A stretch of 64,000 nt of DNA from Altericroceibacterium endophyticum. Lineage in GTDB: Bacteria > Pseudomonadota > Alphaproteobacteria > Sphingomonadales > Sphingomonadaceae. Positions within the stretch are counted from its first letter, which is position 1. Every line of letters begins with the position of its first letter. The notes beneath the pieces are model-generated. The model saw nothing but the letters and a program-made list of their open reading frames with translations, was not told the DNA's origin and did no database searches. The stretch covers positions 620,001 to 684,000 of the forward strand of contig NZ_WTYT01000001.1 in the NCBI RefSeq assembly GCF_009827595.1, in the 5' to 3' direction. Made by a program: the position numbers and the translations under genes. Shown here piece after piece: positions 35,405 to 44,504 of the stretch.

Positions 35405-36925
35405 TCAGCCACCCAGGCCGGATGCTTTCAGCAGGGCTTCGGTACTCGCATCAAAGCGTTCCCCGCCCTGTTCGATTTTCCTGGCGATTTCCTTGCCCAG
35501 TTCTACCCCGAACTGATCGAAGGGATTGATGCCCATCAGCACCGCATTGGCAAAGGTGCGGTGTTCGTGGAATGCGATCAACGCGCCAAGGGTCATGGCG
35601 TCCAGATCATCCACCAGAATGGTCGCAGACGGGCGATTGCCCGAATAGGAACGCGCCGGATCGTCGCTTTGCTTGCCGGCCATCAGCGCCGCGCCTTGCG
35701 CGAAACAATTCATCAGCAAAATCCGATGATGCGCTGGGTCCAGCTCGTCACCCGGTGCGATGCTGGCAATGAAGTCCACCGGCACCAGCCGCGTTCCCTG
35801 ATGCAGCAATTGGAATACCGCATGCTGCGCATCGGTGCCGACGCCGCCCCATGTTATCGGCGCGGTTGCTCCGTCCACGGGCTGCCCCTGCGCTGTGACT
35901 GATTTTCCGTTGGATTCCATCTCCAGCTGCTGAAGATAGTCAGGAAGCAGTGACAGACGTTCATCATACGCAAAGACAGCACGGGTCTGCGCGCCCCGGA
36001 TGCGCGAATAATAAAGGTCTGAACAGGCCGCTCGGAACGGCCAGTTTTCATTCAGCGGCGTGTCACGAAAATGTTCATCCATCATCGCCGCACCGGCCAG
36101 CATGGCGGCAAAGTCCTCCCAACCCACGCCCAGTGCAACGGGAAAACCGATCGAGGACCACAGCGAATACCTGCCCCCCACACTTTCCGCAAAAGGCAGG
36201 ATACGTGTTTCATCCACGCCCCATTCGACCGCCTTTTCCGGGCTGGCCGTCAAGGCAATAACCCGGCCGGAGGGATCATCCACGCCATTGTCACCCAGCC
36301 ATTTCAACGCACTTTCCGCGTTGGTCATGGTTTCAATGGTGGTGAAGGTCTTGGAAGCCACCGCAATCAACGTCGTCGCCGGGTCACATGCGGCAAAGGC
36401 TTGTTCCAGCGCGCAGCCATCAATATTGGACACGACGTGCACATCCACCAGCGACAGATCGCGGCTGAGCGCATCGACCGCCAGAGCCGGTCCAAGGGCT
36501 GACCCGCCAATGCCGATATGGATCAGATGCTTGATTTCTCCCAGCGCGCCCTCATGAATTGCCTCAACCAGCAATCGCATTCGCGCCAGCAATGCGCCCG
36601 ATTCCTCGACACTGCTTTCCTTGCCGACACCGCGCAAGGCAGCATGTTCGGCCGCGCGCCCTTCGGTCGGGTTCACCACTTCACCGGCAAAGAGCTTGCG
36701 GCGCATATCCTCAAAATCAGCCGCCTCTGCCAGTGTTTCAAAGTCGGTCAGAATATCCTGCGTCAGATGCGTCTTGGACCAATCGAATAAAATACCGATT
36801 TCATCGAGTTCCAGGCGGCCGGAGAATGCAGCCAGACGGTCAGGATCTGCGGCAAACAATTCTGCCAATGTCGGGTCCTGATGCAGACCGATCGCTTTCC
36901 AGGCGGATTGGCGGGCGTCGCTCAA
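35405..36925 (-). CDS. pgi: Glucose-6-phosphate isomerase
   Basis: A 506-residue glycolytic isomerase (fructose-6-phosphate/glucose-6-phosphate). Family stretches include HIGIGGSALGPALAVDAL, VASKTFTTIETM, and DQFGVELGKEIARKIE. The chosen start is TTG at 36925, giving MSDARQSAWK, because a strong GAAGGAG lies eight bases ahead. The ATG at 36952 would place that ribosome site inside the gene and add nine residues unlike the family. The length, slightly under 550, fits the alphaproteobacterial form. Convergent with ygiD. Confidence 0.95.
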   Translation of the reverse strand: MSDARQSAWKAIGLHQDPTLAELFAADPDRLAAFSGRLELDEIGILFDWSKTHLTQDILTDFETLAEAADFEDMRRKLFAGEVVNPTEGRAAEHAALRGVGKESSVEESGALLARMRLLVEAIHEGALGEIKHLIHIGIGGSALGPALAVDALSRDLSLVDVHVVSNIDGCALEQAFAACDPATTLIAVASKTFTTIETMTNAESALKWLGDNGVDDPSGRVIALTASPEKAVEWGVDETRILPFAESVGGRYSLWSSIGFPVALGVGWEDFAAMLAGAAMMDEHFRDTPLNENWPFRAACSDLYYSRIRGAQTRAVFAYDERLSLLPDYLQQLEMESNGKSVTAQGQPVDGATAPITWGGVGTDAQHAVFQLLHQGTRLVPVDFIASIAPGDELDPAHHRILLMNCFAQGAALMAGKQSDDPARSYSGNRPSATILVDDLDAMTLGALIAFHEHRTFANAVLMGINPFDQFGVELGKEIARKIEQGGERFDASTEALLKASGLGG

Positions 36926-37123
36926 ATGAATTCTCCTTCGGTTGATTACCATCAGAGCTAGGGACTTGCTGACGGTTTTGGAACAGCGAAGTTGGCCGCC
37001 ACTCTGGCCCCGCCATGCCCGACAATAAACCCGCTACGCAATGGGCACTGTCGCAAATGCGATCGGGCGGATATAGGACGGGTGAAACTCCCCCGAGACT
37101 ATGGCAAGAAAGAGCCTGCAATC

Positions 37124-37945
37124 ATGGATACATCCTCCGGAGACACCGGAAAGTCTGGCCAAGCGGACAAAGAGGAAGGCAGCTTTTTCGCCTTTCTGCT
37201 CAAGCTGGTTCTGGTGGTTGCGATCTTTCGCAGCTTCATATTTTCGCCTTTCAATATCCCCAGCGAATCCATGATGCCGCGGCTGCTGGAGGGGGATTAT
37301 CTGCTCGCGGCCAAATGGCCCTATGGCTACAGCAAATATTCGCTGCCATTCAGCGTGCCCCTGATCCCCGGCCGGATCATGAAGAGTCAGCCAGAGCGCG
37401 GCGATGTCGTCATTTTCAAGGCGCCGCCACTCAAGACACAGGATTATGTGAAGCGGGTGATTGGTCTGCCCGGTGATCAGATTCAGGTGTTGGATGGCAT
37501 AGTGCACATCAATGGTGAGGCCGTGTCGCATGAACAGATCGCGGACCTGTTGTTCACCCCTCCCCCCGAAAAAGACTGTGTCGCGCCGCAATTCGCCGAA
37601 ATTGGCGATGCAGGCCGTTTGCAGTGCCGTTACCCTCAATTTCGCGAAACCCTGCCCAATGGCGTGAGCTACACCGTGCTTGATATGGGCACCACGCCGC
37701 AGGATACGACGGATGTCGTGGTGGTACCACGCGGCCATATGTTTGTGATGGGCGACAACCGCGACAATTCAATGGATAGCCGCTTTCCCGCCATTCCGGG
37801 CAAGGGAGTTGGCATCGTGCCGCAGGACAACCTCGTGGCCCGCGCAACAATCATCATGTGGTCCACCGATGGGACTGCCGAATGGCTGAAACCCTGGACA
37901 TGGTTCACCGCCGCGCGGTGGAACCGGATCGGAGACATAATTTGA
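37124..37945 (+). CDS. lepB: Signal peptidase I
   Basis: A 273-residue membrane peptidase with one transmembrane helix at about residues 22-40 (FAFLLKLVLVVAIFRSFIF). The catalytic Ser49 is in NIPSESMMP and Lys110 is in DYVKRVIGLPGD. The C-terminal box GHMFVMGDNRDNSMDSR is complete. The ATG at 37124 fits the topology; the frame open from 36992 adds 44 residues that are not expected. It overlaps rnc by four bases, so lepB-rnc-era forms one unit, as in many bacteria. Confidence 0.96.
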   Translation: MDTSSGDTGKSGQADKEEGSFFAFLLKLVLVVAIFRSFIFSPFNIPSESMMPRLLEGDYLLAAKWPYGYSKYSLPFSVPLIPGRIMKSQPERGDVVIFKAPPLKTQDYVKRVIGLPGDQIQVLDGIVHINGEAVSHEQIADLLFTPPPEKDCVAPQFAEIGDAGRLQCRYPQFRETLPNGVSYTVLDMGTTPQDTTDVVVVPRGHMFVMGDNRDNSMDSRFPAIPGKGVGIVPQDNLVARATIIMWSTDGTAEWLKPWTWFTAARWNRIGDII

Positions 37946-38616
37946 CCGGGAAACTCCCTCAAGAAGCCCGTGCATTTCTGGAAGATCTGGGCATCCAGAT
38001 CAGCGATGAAAGCCTGTGGCTGGAAGCGCTAACGCACGGAAGTACAGGGCAGAAACGCAATTATGAACGGCTCGAATTTCTTGGCGACCGGGTGCTTGGC
38101 CTGTCGATTGCAGAATGGCTGTTTGAACGCAATGACGGCTCTGAAGGCACCTTGTCACAGCGGCTAAACGCATTGGTCAGCCGCGAGATGTGTGCCCGAA
38201 TTGCCCGGGGTATCGGTTTATCCAGGCATATCCGACTGGGCAAACAGGCACGCGATGATGGCGGGGCCGATAGTGACAACATTCTGGGTGATGTGGTCGA
38301 AGCTCTGCTGGGTGCCAGCTTTATCGAACGCGGATTTGCGCCCACGCGTGACATGGTGCGCGATATCTGGAAAAATGCCATAGAAGGCGGGGCCGGACGC
38401 ACAAAGCACCCCAAGAGCGCGTTGCAGGAATGGGCCGCGGGCAATCAACGCAAGCCGCCGGAATATGCACTGGTCGACAGGTCCGGGCCGGATCATGCAG
38501 CCAAGTTCACGGTGCGCGTAACGGTCCATAAGGTGGCCTCGGTCGAGGCCGTGGCTGGCAGCAAACAGGATGCGGAAACAGCAGCCGCAAAATTATTCAT
38601 GGAGAAATATGCGTGA
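37942..38616 (+). CDS. rnc: Ribonuclease III
   Basis: A 224-residue endonuclease acting on double-stranded RNA in rRNA and mRNA processing. The catalytic signature ERLEFLGDRVL lies at residues 42-52, and NILGDVVEALLGA contains the second acid. A dsRNA-binding domain fills about residues 150-224 (HPKSALQEWAAGNQRKPPEY and SKQDAETAAAKLF). The start is TTG at 37942, overlapping the lepB stop, with GGAG seven bases ahead. The stop overlaps era. Confidence 0.95.
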   Translation: MTGKLPQEARAFLEDLGIQISDESLWLEALTHGSTGQKRNYERLEFLGDRVLGLSIAEWLFERNDGSEGTLSQRLNALVSREMCARIARGIGLSRHIRLGKQARDDGGADSDNILGDVVEALLGASFIERGFAPTRDMVRDIWKNAIEGGAGRTKHPKSALQEWAAGNQRKPPEYALVDRSGPDHAAKFTVRVTVHKVASVEAVAGSKQDAETAAAKLFMEKYA

Positions 38617-39518
38617 GTGACAATGGTGAAACCCGCTGCGGCGTCGTAGCCGTAATTGGGGCTCCCAATGCCGGGAAAAGCACCCTGGTCAACCAGCTGG
38701 TCGGCCAGAAGGTGGCGATCACATCGGCCAAGGCGCAAACCACCCGCGCACGCATGCTGGGGATTGCCCTGGCGGATAAGGTTCAGATGATGCTCGTGGA
38801 TACGCCCGGCATTTTCGCACCGCGCCGCCGGCTGGACCGGGCGATGGTGAATGCCGCGTGGGAGGGGGCGAGCGAAGCGGACGCTATCCTGCTCCTCGTC
38901 GACAGTGTGAAACAGCGCCGCCATGAGCTCGGCCCGTTACTGGAAGCTCTGGCCAACCGGCCGGAACGGAAATTGCTCGCATTGAACAAGGTTGATGCCA
39001 GCAAGAAGGAGCCGCTGCTCGCTCTGGCGCAGGATTTGTCCTCCAAGGTCGATTTTGACGAGGTCTTCTTCATCTCTGCGCTGGAAGGCGACGGCGTGGG
39101 CGAGCTGAAAGACAGGCTCGCATCTTTGATGCCCAAGGGCCCATGGCATTACCCGGAAGACCAGGTGTCTGATGCCAGTGAACGTTTGCTGGCGGCAGAA
39201 GTCACGCGGGAGCAGCTCTATCGCCAGCTTCACGAAGAACTTCCCTATGACAGCGCAGTTCGGCCAGAAGCCTATCGCCACCGGTCAGACGGTTCGCTGG
39301 AAATTCATCAGCAAATCGTGGTTGAACGCGATACCCAGCGGGCGATCGTGTTGGGCAAAGGCGGCAGCCGGATCAAAGCCATTGGTGAAGCCGCCCGGCT
39401 GGAACTCACCGAACTGCTCGGCGTGAAAGTTCATCTCTTCCTGCATGTAAAGGTCGATGAGAAATGGGCTGAAAGCCGCGAGATGTTCGAGGAAATCGGG
39501 CTCGATTGGGTTCGCTGA
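38613..39518 (+). CDS. era: GTPase Era
   Basis: A 301-residue GTPase needed for 30S maturation, binding the 3' end of 16S rRNA. G1 is GAPNAGKST (residues 16-24), G3 DTPG, and G4 NKVD. The C-terminal KH domain is marked by VVERDTQRAIVLGKGGSRIKAIGE, given in pieces. The start is GTG at 38613, inside the rnc stop, with a four-base overlap. A strong hairpin follows the gene. Confidence 0.96.
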   Translation: MSDNGETRCGVVAVIGAPNAGKSTLVNQLVGQKVAITSAKAQTTRARMLGIALADKVQMMLVDTPGIFAPRRRLDRAMVNAAWEGASEADAILLLVDSVKQRRHELGPLLEALANRPERKLLALNKVDASKKEPLLALAQDLSSKVDFDEVFFISALEGDGVGELKDRLASLMPKGPWHYPEDQVSDASERLLAAEVTREQLYRQLHEELPYDSAVRPEAYRHRSDGSLEIHQQIVVERDTQRAIVLGKGGSRIKAIGEAARLELTELLGVKVHLFLHVKVDEKWAESREMFEEIGLDWVR

Positions 39519-39533
39519 CGCGCATTTCCTGTA

Positions 39534-39565
39534 AATCCGGGCCTGTATGAATTCAGGCCCGGATT
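39534..39565. terminator. Bidirectional terminator between era and transporter
   Basis: A perfect 12-base stem (AATCCGGGCCTG with CAGGCCCGGATT) and an eight-base loop, with AAA/TTT-rich flanks. It sits between the convergent ends of era and the DHA2 transporter gene. Confidence 0.85.
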
Positions 39566-39590
39566 AAACTTTGGTGCGCCCTCCGGCTGA

Positions 39591-41048
39591 TCAGCCCGCC
39601 GGAGCCTTTACACCCTTCCCGCTACTGCGGAAACGCACCAGACTGCATATCGCCGACACCAGCGCCAGCGCGCCGGAAACGGCCAATGGCCATGCGCCAA
39701 CGCCCAGCCCGCTGCTGAGTAGGATACCCACGACCACTGCGGCCATCGTCTGGCCAAGCAGGCGCGACGTGGAAAGAAGCCCCCCGGCCGCAGCCGCTCG
39801 GTCTTTGGGAGCGCGGCCAATCAACAACCGCGAATTGGGTGCGAAGAACAATCCAAAACCCACCGCGGCCAAGGCCAGTCGCCATGCTATAGCGAAGGCA
39901 CTGACCTGCCCCGGCAACATCGCCAGCAAGGCGAGCGCGACCACCGCAACAGCCATACCGGTCACGCCCAGCTTGGTCGGCGCGATACGGTCTGACAGCC
40001 ACCCAGCCAGCGGAGCGATGAACAGCATCGTCAGCGGAAAGGGCAGCAACAACAGCCCTACTTGATCCGGTGAATAGCCCATGGTCTGTTCCAGCCGGAA
40101 TGGCAGCGCGAGCATTAACGCACCTGACGATATGAAACACGTCACTGCCGCCAAAGCGGATAGGCCGATGGCTGGCATCCGCATGATATCGACAGGGACC
40201 ACAGGGTTTTCCCGCTCATTCTCGCGCCGAACCAACAATACAGCCGATACGACACCCATCCCGACCGCGACGACCCCCAACCAGACATTGTCCGCATGGG
40301 CGCCCAGCTGCAAACCGCCGATGATCAGCAACATGGTGACCGCGCTCCACAAGCCGCTGACCCATTCAGGGTTAAGCGGGCGCCGAACCGGTTCCGGTAA
40401 AAAGCGGCCAAGGATAAGCGAAATAACGGCGAGCGGTGCCGCCGCCACGAACACCCAATGCCACGCAATATGGGCCACGATATAACCGCCCAATGTGGGG
40501 GCCAGAGCGGCAGAACTGGCGACGATAACGCTGTTGATACCCAGCCCGCTGCCCAGATTTTTGGCAGGATATATCTGCCGCAACATGGCGGAGGACACCG
40601 ACAGAGCCATGCCGGCGCCCAGCGCCTGCGCCGCTCTTAACACCAGCAAGACCGGCAAATTGGTGGCGAAAAGACACAGTGCAGAGGCCACCAGAAACAC
40701 GGCCTGACCAATTTGATAAAGCCGCCGGTGTCCGATCCTGTCGCCAATACTCGCGAAAGGCAGCAAGACCATCACCAGCACCAGCTGATAAACGGTCACG
40801 ACATTGGTGATGACGCCATCACTGACATTCAGTTCACGCGCGATGGTGGGCAAGGCGACATTCGCGATCGCCCCGTCGAGCACCAGCAGTGCCGTGCCGA
40901 AAGAGATGCCGATAATGGCCCAGATCCGCCGGGGCATCGGCAAACCGTCCTGCTCCATGGCCTGATTGAACGCGGCATTGCGCTCCTCCGCCCGGTTTAC
41001 GGGCGTCGCGGCCATATCACTATCGCTCTCATTTTGCGTCTGCAGCAT
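39591..41048 (-). CDS. MFS transporter, DHA2 family (drug:H+ antiporter, 14 TM)
   Basis: A 485-residue multi-pass protein. The family N-terminal motif TALLVLDGAIANVALPTIA and the loop 2-3 sequence GDRIGHRRLYQIG are clear, as are GAGMALSVSSAMLR and GLGINSVIVASSAALAPTLGG in the second half of the N-terminal domain. About 14 hydrophobic segments fit the DHA2 subgroup (EmrB/QacA). The substrate cannot be predicted. The first 40 residues are polar. There is no regulator next to it; topA follows in reverse order on the same strand with 31 bases between. Confidence 0.9.
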   Translation of the reverse strand: MLQTQNESDSDMAATPVNRAEERNAAFNQAMEQDGLPMPRRIWAIIGISFGTALLVLDGAIANVALPTIARELNVSDGVITNVVTVYQLVLVMVLLPFASIGDRIGHRRLYQIGQAVFLVASALCLFATNLPVLLVLRAAQALGAGMALSVSSAMLRQIYPAKNLGSGLGINSVIVASSAALAPTLGGYIVAHIAWHWVFVAAAPLAVISLILGRFLPEPVRRPLNPEWVSGLWSAVTMLLIIGGLQLGAHADNVWLGVVAVGMGVVSAVLLVRRENERENPVVPVDIMRMPAIGLSALAAVTCFISSGALMLALPFRLEQTMGYSPDQVGLLLLPFPLTMLFIAPLAGWLSDRIAPTKLGVTGMAVAVVALALLAMLPGQVSAFAIAWRLALAAVGFGLFFAPNSRLLIGRAPKDRAAAAGGLLSTSRLLGQTMAAVVVGILLSSGLGVGAWPLAVSGALALVSAICSLVRFRSSGKGVKAPAG

Positions 41049-41079
41049 CGGCGGAATTTGAGTATGCTCTTACTCAAAT

Positions 41080-43698
41080 TCAAGCTTCCCCGGTGTCTTT
41101 TGCAGCTGCCTTTTTCGACGTTGTCTTCTTGGCTGGCGCTTTCTTTGCAGCCGGCTTCTTGGCCGCAGCCTTCTTAGCAGGCGCTTTTTTTGCGGGCGCC
41201 TTCTTTGCCGGAGCCTTCTTCTTGGCTGCAGCTTTCTTCTTTTTCGGCGGCCCCTTCGCAGCCCGTTCGTCAATCAACCGGATCGCGTCTTCCTCGGTCA
41301 CATCCTCTGGCTTCATATCCTTGGGGATGGTGGCGTTGGTCGTGCCGTCGGTGACATAGGGGCCATATCGGCCGGGTAGTACCTTCATCTCGCCCCCACT
41401 TTTGGGGTGTTCCTTGAAGGTCTTGATCGGTTCAGCTTTCGCACGGCTACCCCGGCCACCGCGCTGGGCGGCCTCGGCCAGCATGGTAACAGCGGCATTC
41501 ATGCCCGTGTCAAACACCTCGCTGGTGGAAGACAGCTTGGCATATTTGCCCTCATGTTTGAGGTAAGGCCCATAGCGGCCGATCGCCGATATGATCGGTT
41601 CCCCGGTCTCCGGATGCTTGCCGATTTCACGCGGAAGGTCGAGCAGCTTCACCGCCCATTCCAGACCGAAATCGTCGATATCCTTGGGGATGGAAGCGCG
41701 CTTGGCTTCCTTGCCCTCACCCATTTGCACATAGGGGCCAAACCGGCCCGTCTTGCGCTCGATCTCCAGACCGGTTTCGGGATGCTTGCCCAATGCGCCT
41801 TCTTCACCGGTTTCCTGCTGTCCGCCCGGCTGGGCAAAGGGTCTGGTATATTTGCATTCCGGATAATTATTGCAGGCGACAAAAGCACCATAGCGGCCCC
41901 CGCGCAAAGCGAGCCGTCCGTCGGCACAATTAGGGCAGGCGCGCGGATCGCTGCCATCTGCCTGGGGCGGGAAGAGGAAATCAGACAGGAATTCGTCCAG
42001 CACTTCGGTCACTTCCGAAGGCTTACGCTCCATAACTTCATCCGACTTCGGCTTGAAATCGCGCCAGAAACTTTCGAGCAGCTTCTTCCATTCCGCCCGG
42101 CCGCCGGAGACATCGTCCAGCTCGTCTTCCATGTCGGCTGTGAAATCATACGCCACATAATGGCCGAAAAACCGTTCCAGAAACGCCGTCAGCAAGCGTC
42201 CGCTTTCTTCAGCGAAGAAGCGGTTCTTTTCGGTGCGAACATAGTTGCGGTCTTTGAGAACCTGAAGCGTAGAAGCATAGGTAGAGGGACGACCAATACC
42301 GAGTTCCTCCAGCCGTTTTACCAGGCTCGCTTCTGAAAAACGGGGCGGCGGCTGCGTAAAGTGCTGCGTCGACAGAACTTCCTTCTTCGCCGGACTGTCC
42401 CCCTGCTGCATCACAGGCAGCAGGCCGGATTCATCGTCATCATCCTTGCTGTCACGCCCTTCCTCATAAACCGCGAGGAAACCGGAGAATTTGACGACCT
42501 GTCCGGTGGCGCGCAATTCATGGCGCCCCGTCGGATCACGCATGGTCACCGTCGTACGCTCCAGATTGGCGGCCGCCATCTGGCTTGCCATCGCGCGCTT
42601 GAAGATCAGATCATAAAGCCGCGCCGCATCCGCACTGCCAGCGCGATCGCGCGTGAAATCGGTCGGTCGGATCGCCTCATGGGCTTCCTGCGCGTTCTTC
42701 GCCTTGGTCGAATAATGACGCGGCTTTTCAGGCAGATAATGCCCGTCATACCGGTCTGCGATGGCCTTGCGAGCGGCAGAAATGGCACTGCCATCCATTT
42801 GCACACCATCGGTACGCATATAAGTGATTGCGCCGTCTTCATACAGACCCTGCGCCAGACGCATTGTATGGCTGGCAGCGAAACCCAGTTTGCGGGCGGC
42901 TTCCTGCTGCAAAGTGGACGTCGTGAATGGGGGCGCGGGGTGACGCTTGAGCGGCTTTGTTTCGACATTCTCGATCGTGAAGCGCGAATCTTCGACCGCC
43001 TTCTTGGCGGCATCGGCCATGCCCTTTTCGCCAATCGACAGCCGCTCCAGCTTTTCACCGTCAAAACGGACCAGACGCGCATCGAATTCGGTCCCGTCCT
43101 GCTCCATCCGGGCCAGAACCTGCCAATATTCCTGCGGCTGAAAGGCCTCGATCTCACGCTCACGGTCAACAATGATACGCAGCGCGACGGACTGAACACG
43201 GCCCGCGCTTTTTGCGCCGGGCAGCTTGCGCCACAGGACCGGCGACAGCGTGAAACCAAACAGATAGTCCAGCGCGCGCCGGGCGAGATAGGCGTCAATC
43301 AAATCGTGATCGAGCTGACGCGGCGCCTTCATCGCATCTGTCACCGCTTTTTTGGTGATGGCGTTAAAGGTGACGCGGTCCACCTCGGCCGGCAAGACGC
43401 GCCGCTTCTTCAGCAATTCCAGCACATGCCACGAAATAGCCTCCCCTTCGCGATCAGGGTCAGTCGCGAGAACGAGACGATCAGCACCTTTCGCCGCATC
43501 CGCAATCGCTTTGATACGGCTTTGCTTGTCCTTGTAAGGCTCCCAATCCATCGCGAAATCTTCATCCGGCCTGACCGAACCGTCTTTTGGCGGAAGATCG
43601 CGGACATGGCCGTAGGATGCGAGGACGGTGAAATCCTTACCCAGATATTTCTCGATGGTTTTCGCCTTGGCCGGCGATTCGACGATAACAAGCTGCAT
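41080..43698 (-). CDS. topA: DNA topoisomerase I with Lys/Ala-rich tail
   Basis: An 872-residue type IA topoisomerase that relaxes negative supercoils. TOPRIM starts at the N-terminus (LVIVESPAKAKTIEKYLG), and ATDPDREGEAISWH carries the Mg-binding acids. The active-site Tyr293 lies in AITYMRTDG. A zinc-ribbon sequence CPNCADGRLALR...CNNYPECKY follows the core, and further degenerate ribbon-like repeats lie between about 630 and 790. The last 65 residues are a lysine/alanine tail made of KKAPA-type repeats, typical of GC-rich bacteria, likely to bind DNA or polyphosphate. Confidence 0.96.
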   Translation of the reverse strand: MQLVIVESPAKAKTIEKYLGKDFTVLASYGHVRDLPPKDGSVRPDEDFAMDWEPYKDKQSRIKAIADAAKGADRLVLATDPDREGEAISWHVLELLKKRRVLPAEVDRVTFNAITKKAVTDAMKAPRQLDHDLIDAYLARRALDYLFGFTLSPVLWRKLPGAKSAGRVQSVALRIIVDREREIEAFQPQEYWQVLARMEQDGTEFDARLVRFDGEKLERLSIGEKGMADAAKKAVEDSRFTIENVETKPLKRHPAPPFTTSTLQQEAARKLGFAASHTMRLAQGLYEDGAITYMRTDGVQMDGSAISAARKAIADRYDGHYLPEKPRHYSTKAKNAQEAHEAIRPTDFTRDRAGSADAARLYDLIFKRAMASQMAAANLERTTVTMRDPTGRHELRATGQVVKFSGFLAVYEEGRDSKDDDDESGLLPVMQQGDSPAKKEVLSTQHFTQPPPRFSEASLVKRLEELGIGRPSTYASTLQVLKDRNYVRTEKNRFFAEESGRLLTAFLERFFGHYVAYDFTADMEDELDDVSGGRAEWKKLLESFWRDFKPKSDEVMERKPSEVTEVLDEFLSDFLFPPQADGSDPRACPNCADGRLALRGGRYGAFVACNNYPECKYTRPFAQPGGQQETGEEGALGKHPETGLEIERKTGRFGPYVQMGEGKEAKRASIPKDIDDFGLEWAVKLLDLPREIGKHPETGEPIISAIGRYGPYLKHEGKYAKLSSTSEVFDTGMNAAVTMLAEAAQRGGRGSRAKAEPIKTFKEHPKSGGEMKVLPGRYGPYVTDGTTNATIPKDMKPEDVTEEDAIRLIDERAAKGPPKKKKAAAKKKAPAKKAPAKKAPAKKAAAKKPAAKKAPAKKTTSKKAAAKDTGEA

Positions 43699-43789
43699 TG
43701 CGGTGTGTGAACTTTCTTACGCGTATATGTGCGCACGAGGGTGGGTTCCCCCATGCAGATTCGTCAAGCGCCCTTTATTGGCAATTCGA

Positions 43790-44494
43790 TCAGCCGAAAA
43801 CATCCTGCAGTTCAGCGCTGTCATCGCTAACCATGAGATAGACTGCCGCGGCATAACCGAGCGAGATCGCGCTGATCGCCACCTCGAAGAAAGCCGATAT
43901 GATTCCTCCGACCCATGGATTCAACGCCCAGAAGATCAGACTGCCTACCCCGAATATGGCCAAAAGCCCAAAGACCAGGACGAGGCCAGAAAAGAAGATC
44001 GCCCAGCCATGCCCCCTCGTTGCGGCCCAACTTGCCGAGAAACTCTCCGTGATCGAGTGTTTTCCCGTAACCACAAAGCCGGGTGCCGCAGTCCAACGGA
44101 CGAGCAGGAAAAGGCCCGGAATAACCAGTAGCAAGGAGCCCAAAGCGATCCCGATAATGGAGAGAAAATAGAGGCCGCAAAACTGCCAGAAGCGATTGCT
44201 GCCATCGCCACCAATTCGACGCGAGGCAACGAAATGGCGGATCAGCAGATATGTTGCGACTAGCGACAAGGCGACATTGCCGATTTCAAACAGCATGCTC
44301 ATCACAGGTTCGCCCGGCGTGTACGAAACACCGTAATTGAACGAGCCTGCCACACTCTCGGTAAAGCCAGCGATGACTCCAAGTGCGCTGTATGCGCCAA
44401 GAATCAGTATGAAGAACCCCACTTCACGCAAATTTTGCGCTACCAAAGAGGAGGTTTCATTCAGAATGCCGCCAAAACTCACTTTTTTTGTCAT
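43790..44494 (-). CDS. Multi-pass membrane protein, function unknown
   Basis: A 234-residue protein with about five or six hydrophobic segments (for example VGFFILILGAYSALGVIAGF, LSLVATYLLIRHFV, FLSIIGIALGSLLLVIPGLF). A glycine-proline hinge (VIPGLFLLVRWTAAPGFVV) resembles the YciC-like/glycerophosphodiester-phosphodiesterase membrane domain family, but I only recognise it loosely. The ATG at 44494 follows GAGGCGGGAA; the longer frame to 44557 adds an unlikely leader. It is downstream of dprA on the same strand with a gap of 10 bases. Function unknown. Confidence 0.78.
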   Translation of the reverse strand: MTKKVSFGGILNETSSLVAQNLREVGFFILILGAYSALGVIAGFTESVAGSFNYGVSYTPGEPVMSMLFEIGNVALSLVATYLLIRHFVASRRIGGDGSNRFWQFCGLYFLSIIGIALGSLLLVIPGLFLLVRWTAAPGFVVTGKHSITESFSASWAATRGHGWAIFFSGLVLVFGLLAIFGVGSLIFWALNPWVGGIISAFFEVAISAISLGYAAAVYLMVSDDSAELQDVFG

Positions 44495-44504
44495 TTCCCG
44501 CCTC

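Noticed and set aside
41090-41280. Repeat resembling a tandem array in topA
   Set aside because: The repeats are codons for the Lys/Ala-rich tail of TopA, not a separate element.
42361-43710. Plus-strand open frame of 449 codons opposite topA
   Set aside because: Shadow of topA; no motifs.
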